Source of the DNA: Mesorhizobium sp. WSM4904
GTDB taxonomy: Bacteria > Pseudomonadota > Alphaproteobacteria > Rhizobiales > Rhizobiaceae
NCBI RefSeq assembly: GCF_029674545.1
Contig: NZ_CP121354.1
Span: forward strand, 2,985,001 to 3,049,000
Reading direction: 5' to 3'
DNA: 64,000 nucleotides
Of this stretch, positions 61,587-64,000 are shown one piece after another; the first letter of the stretch is position 1; each line of letters starts with the position of its first letter. Position numbers and translations under genes: made by a program. The notes beneath the pieces are model-generated. The model saw only the letters and a program-made list of their open reading frames with translations. It was not told where the DNA came from and made no database searches.

Positions 61587-63800
61587 CTACTCGGCAGCCG
61601 TCTCCGATGGCTCCTCTGCCGGCCCCGAAGGCCTGGCCTCGGCATGGGGCTTGCGCCGTGAAAACAGCGACCTGAGCATGACGTAGAACACCGGCGTCAG
61701 GAACAGGCCGACGAAGGTGACGCCGAGCATGCCGGAGAACACCGCTGTGCCGAGCGACTGGCGCATTTCTGCGCCCGGGCCTGTTGCGATCATCAGCGGC
61801 ACGACGCCGAGGATGAACGAGAAGGCGGTCATCAGGATCGGCCGCAGCCTGAGGCGGCAGGCTTCGACGGCAGCCTCGGCGGCCGACAGGCCGCGTTCCT
61901 GCGCTTGCCGTGCGAATTCGACGATCAGGATCGCGTTCTTGGCGGCAAGCCCGATCACTACGATGAGGCCGATCTGCACGAGGATGTTGTTGTCCAGCCC
62001 TCGGAAAGTCACGCCCAGCAACGCCGCGAGCACGCCGAGCGGCACCACCAGCACAATGGCGAACGGCAGCACCCAGCTTTCATATTGCGCCGCCAGCGCC
62101 AGGAACACGAACAGCACCGACAGTCCGAAGATATAGACAGCGGCATTGCCGGTGTTGCGCTCCTGATAGGCGAGCTCGGTCCATTCATAGGAGGTACCGG
62201 CCGGCAGCGTCTTTGCCGTGATCCCCTCCATCAATGCCAGCGCGTCGCCCGTGGAAACGCCGGGCGCGGCGTTGCCCTGCAACGGCACCGAGACGTACAT
62301 GTTGTAGCGCTGGACCAGCGCCGGACCGGTGACATCGCGGATCTCGATCAACGTGCCGAGCGGAACCAGCGCGCCGGTCGCCGAGCGCACCTTCAGTTTC
62401 AAGATGTCGGCGCGATCGAGGCGGAACGCCTGATCGGCCTGCGCCCGCACCTGGTAGACGCGCCCGAAAGCGTTGAAGTCGTTGACATAGGCGGTGCCCA
62501 AATTGATCGACAGCGTCTCGAAGATGTTGGGGATCGGCACGTTCAGGATGCGCGCCTTGTCGCGATCGATCGCCAGGAAGAATTGCGGGCTCGAGGCGGA
62601 GAACGTGGTGAACACGCCCGTCAGCCCCGGCGTCTTGTTGGCTTTGCCGGCGATTTCGTAGGCAAGCGCCAAGATCTGCCGCATGTCGGCGCTGTTGCGC
62701 TCCTGGATCTGCAGCTTGAAGCCTCCCGCATTGCCGACGCCGCGGACTGGCGGCGGTGGCAGTGCGATAATGAAGGCTTCCTTGATGCTTTGCAGGCTGC
62801 CGAACAGATTGCCGATGACCTTGGTCGCCGACTGGCCGGCCTTCAGCCGCTCGTCAAACGGCTTGAACCTGGCAAAGATCACACCCGCGTTGCTGGCGTT
62901 GGTGAAGGTCGCGCCGGAGAAGCCGGCGAAGGCGACTGCGTAGTCGACGCCAGGCGTTTTCTGGATGATCTGCGACGCCTGCTGGATGACCGCATCGGTT
63001 CTCGACAGCGAGGCGCCGTCCGGCAACTGGACGACGACGATCGCATATCCCTGGTCGAGCGACGGAATGAAACCGCGCGGCACCGTCTGCACCATGTAGA
63101 CGGTGGCGTAGATGAGGGCCGCGAAAACGGCCAGCATGGCGCCGATCGCTATCCGCGAGCCGACCAGCGCGTGGATGATGCTCGAATACCAATGCGCGAC
63201 CCTGTCGAAGCCGCGATTGAAGCCGTCGGCGAGCGCCCGTCCGAACCGCGCCAGGAAAAAGCGCGGCGGCGCCGCCGCAGCGTGGTGCGGCTTGAACAGC
63301 AGTGCGGCCAGCGCCGGCGAAAGCGTCAGCGAATTGAATGCCGAGATCGCCGTTGACACAGCGATGGTGATCGCAAACTGCAGGTAGAACTGCCCAGAAA
63401 TGCCGGGGATGAAGGCTGTCGGTACGAACACGGCTATCAACACCAGCGAGATCGCGATGACCGCCGTTCCGACTTCGTCCATGGTCAGGTGCGACGCCGG
63501 ATTGGGCGCCAGCCCACTGGCGATATTGCGCTCGACGTTCTCGACCACGACGATCGCATCGTCGACGACGATGCCGATCGCCAGAACGAGGCCGAACAGC
63601 GTCAGCATGTTGAGTGAGAAGCCGGCGGCGTAAAGCACCGCCAGCGCGCCGATCAGCGACACGGGGATCGCCACGATCGGCACGATCGCCATGCGCCCCG
63701 ATTGCAGGAAGACGATGATGACGATGATGACCAGCAACATCGCCTCGAGGATCGTCTTGTAGACCTCCTGGATCGACTCGGCGACGAACTCGGTCGATCG
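61587..63800 (-). pseudogene. RND multidrug efflux permease, 5'-truncated
   Basis: The last ~735 codons of an AcrB/MexF/BepE-type pump of normally about 1040. From STEFVAESIQEVYKTILEA the frame covers membrane helices 2-12, including GIVVDDAIVVVENV (proton relay Asp pair) and the second porter lobe. The first ~310 residues and the start codon are missing: homology stops at about 63797, where an arsC fragment begins. An internal ATG at 63740 could start a truncated polypeptide but a working pump is unlikely. Confidence 0.8.
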
Positions 63801-63917
63801 AATATCTGAAGAACCCGCCGTCGCGCGAGAAGCTCGTAGAACTGATCAAGGCGATGGGCTTCACCGCCGCCCCAGTTGCTGCGCGAGAAGGGCACGCCCT
63901 ACGCGGAACTCGATCTC
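63797..63917 (+). pseudogene. Arsenate reductase (arsC) fragment
   Basis: Plus strand reads IEYLKNPPSREKLVELIKAMG, then after a one-base insertion LLREKGTPYAELDL, the middle of glutaredoxin-type ArsC. Both ends are lost. It abuts the truncated RND gene with the shared sequence cgatcg at the joint. Confidence 0.65.
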
Positions 63918-64000
63918 GCTAAGGCGAGACAGGGCGCGTGCGGTTATCGATGCGTCGGGCACATGGCAAACGCCGAACCCACTCGGGGGCGCCGGCGGCA

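Noticed and set aside
61905..63356. 483 aa plus-strand open frame opposite the RND gene
   Set aside because: Low-complexity Arg/Asp/Glu-rich shadow of the RND coding strand.
1..64000. CRISPR arrays, tRNA or rRNA genes, complete insertion sequences
   Set aside because: No regularly spaced repeats, no tRNA/rRNA-like segments and no transposase with terminal repeats were recognised by eye.

Overview
This window looks like about 64 kb of a Mesorhizobium-type alphaproteobacterium (Rhizobiales). It is dominated by the conserved core of an integrative and conjugative element (ICE) of the ICEMlSymR7A family. The assignment rests on gene content and order: traR-traI, a two-frame fseA, qseM/qseC, ardC, parB, DUF736, rdfS, traF, rlxS, then traG and trbBCDEJLFGI. 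No integrase, att site or tRNA gene was seen, so the element's ends lie outside.

Layout. (1) 1-7.4 kb: a catabolic cluster (SDR, aldo/keto reductase, polyamine-type ABC importer, FrlB-like SIS deglycase, PfkB kinase), probably for fructosamine-like sugars. A HutC-type palindrome lies upstream of the importer genes; no binding protein or regulator is present. (2) 7.7-10.6 kb: the quorum-sensing and excision switch. TraR and TraI are followed by fseA in two frames (+1 frameshift), the anti-activator QseM, and the repressor QseC with paired operators. (3) 11-19 kb: DNA processing (ArdC, DUF2958, ParB, DUF736, excisionase-like RdfS, TraF, lytic transglycosylase, relaxase RlxS). (4) 19.3-20.9 kb: DUF1403 plus ScpB. 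(5) 21-35.7 kb: an accessory island between scpB and a decayed second copy of its 3' part. It carries a radical SAM/exonuclease/P-loop triad, a GGCT/HamA-like nuclease/helicase operon (Hachiman-like), a MbcA-RES toxin pair, a hypothetical/XRE-ImmA/Mrr-nuclease operon, an SNase, a site-2 protease and a TacA-TacT pair. (6) 36.4-48.4 kb: traG, a ribbon-helix-helix gene, the trb type IV secretion operon and DUF2274. (7) 48.4-59.4 kb: small rhizobial accessory genes, pseudogenes, a serine recombinase with a RepB-like partner, an ATP-dependent DNA ligase, an exported truncated haemoglobin and a YedK operon. (8) 60-63.9 kb: a berberine-bridge-type FAD oxidase and an RND pump gene that has lost its 5' third and is joined to an arsC fragment.

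How it works together. Population density acts through TraI/TraR to raise FseA. FseA is made only when ribosomes shift frame, is antagonised by QseM, and should switch on rdfS-traF-rlxS. RlxS and TraG then hand DNA to the Trb channel. The island in region 5 is packed with nucleases, helicases and toxin-antitoxin pairs and is best read as an ICE-borne defence and stabilisation hotspot. The most interesting uncharacterised systems are the radical SAM triad, the XRE-ImmA/Mrr operon, and the GGCT-led Hachiman-like operon that shares a divergent promoter region with a toxin-antitoxin pair.
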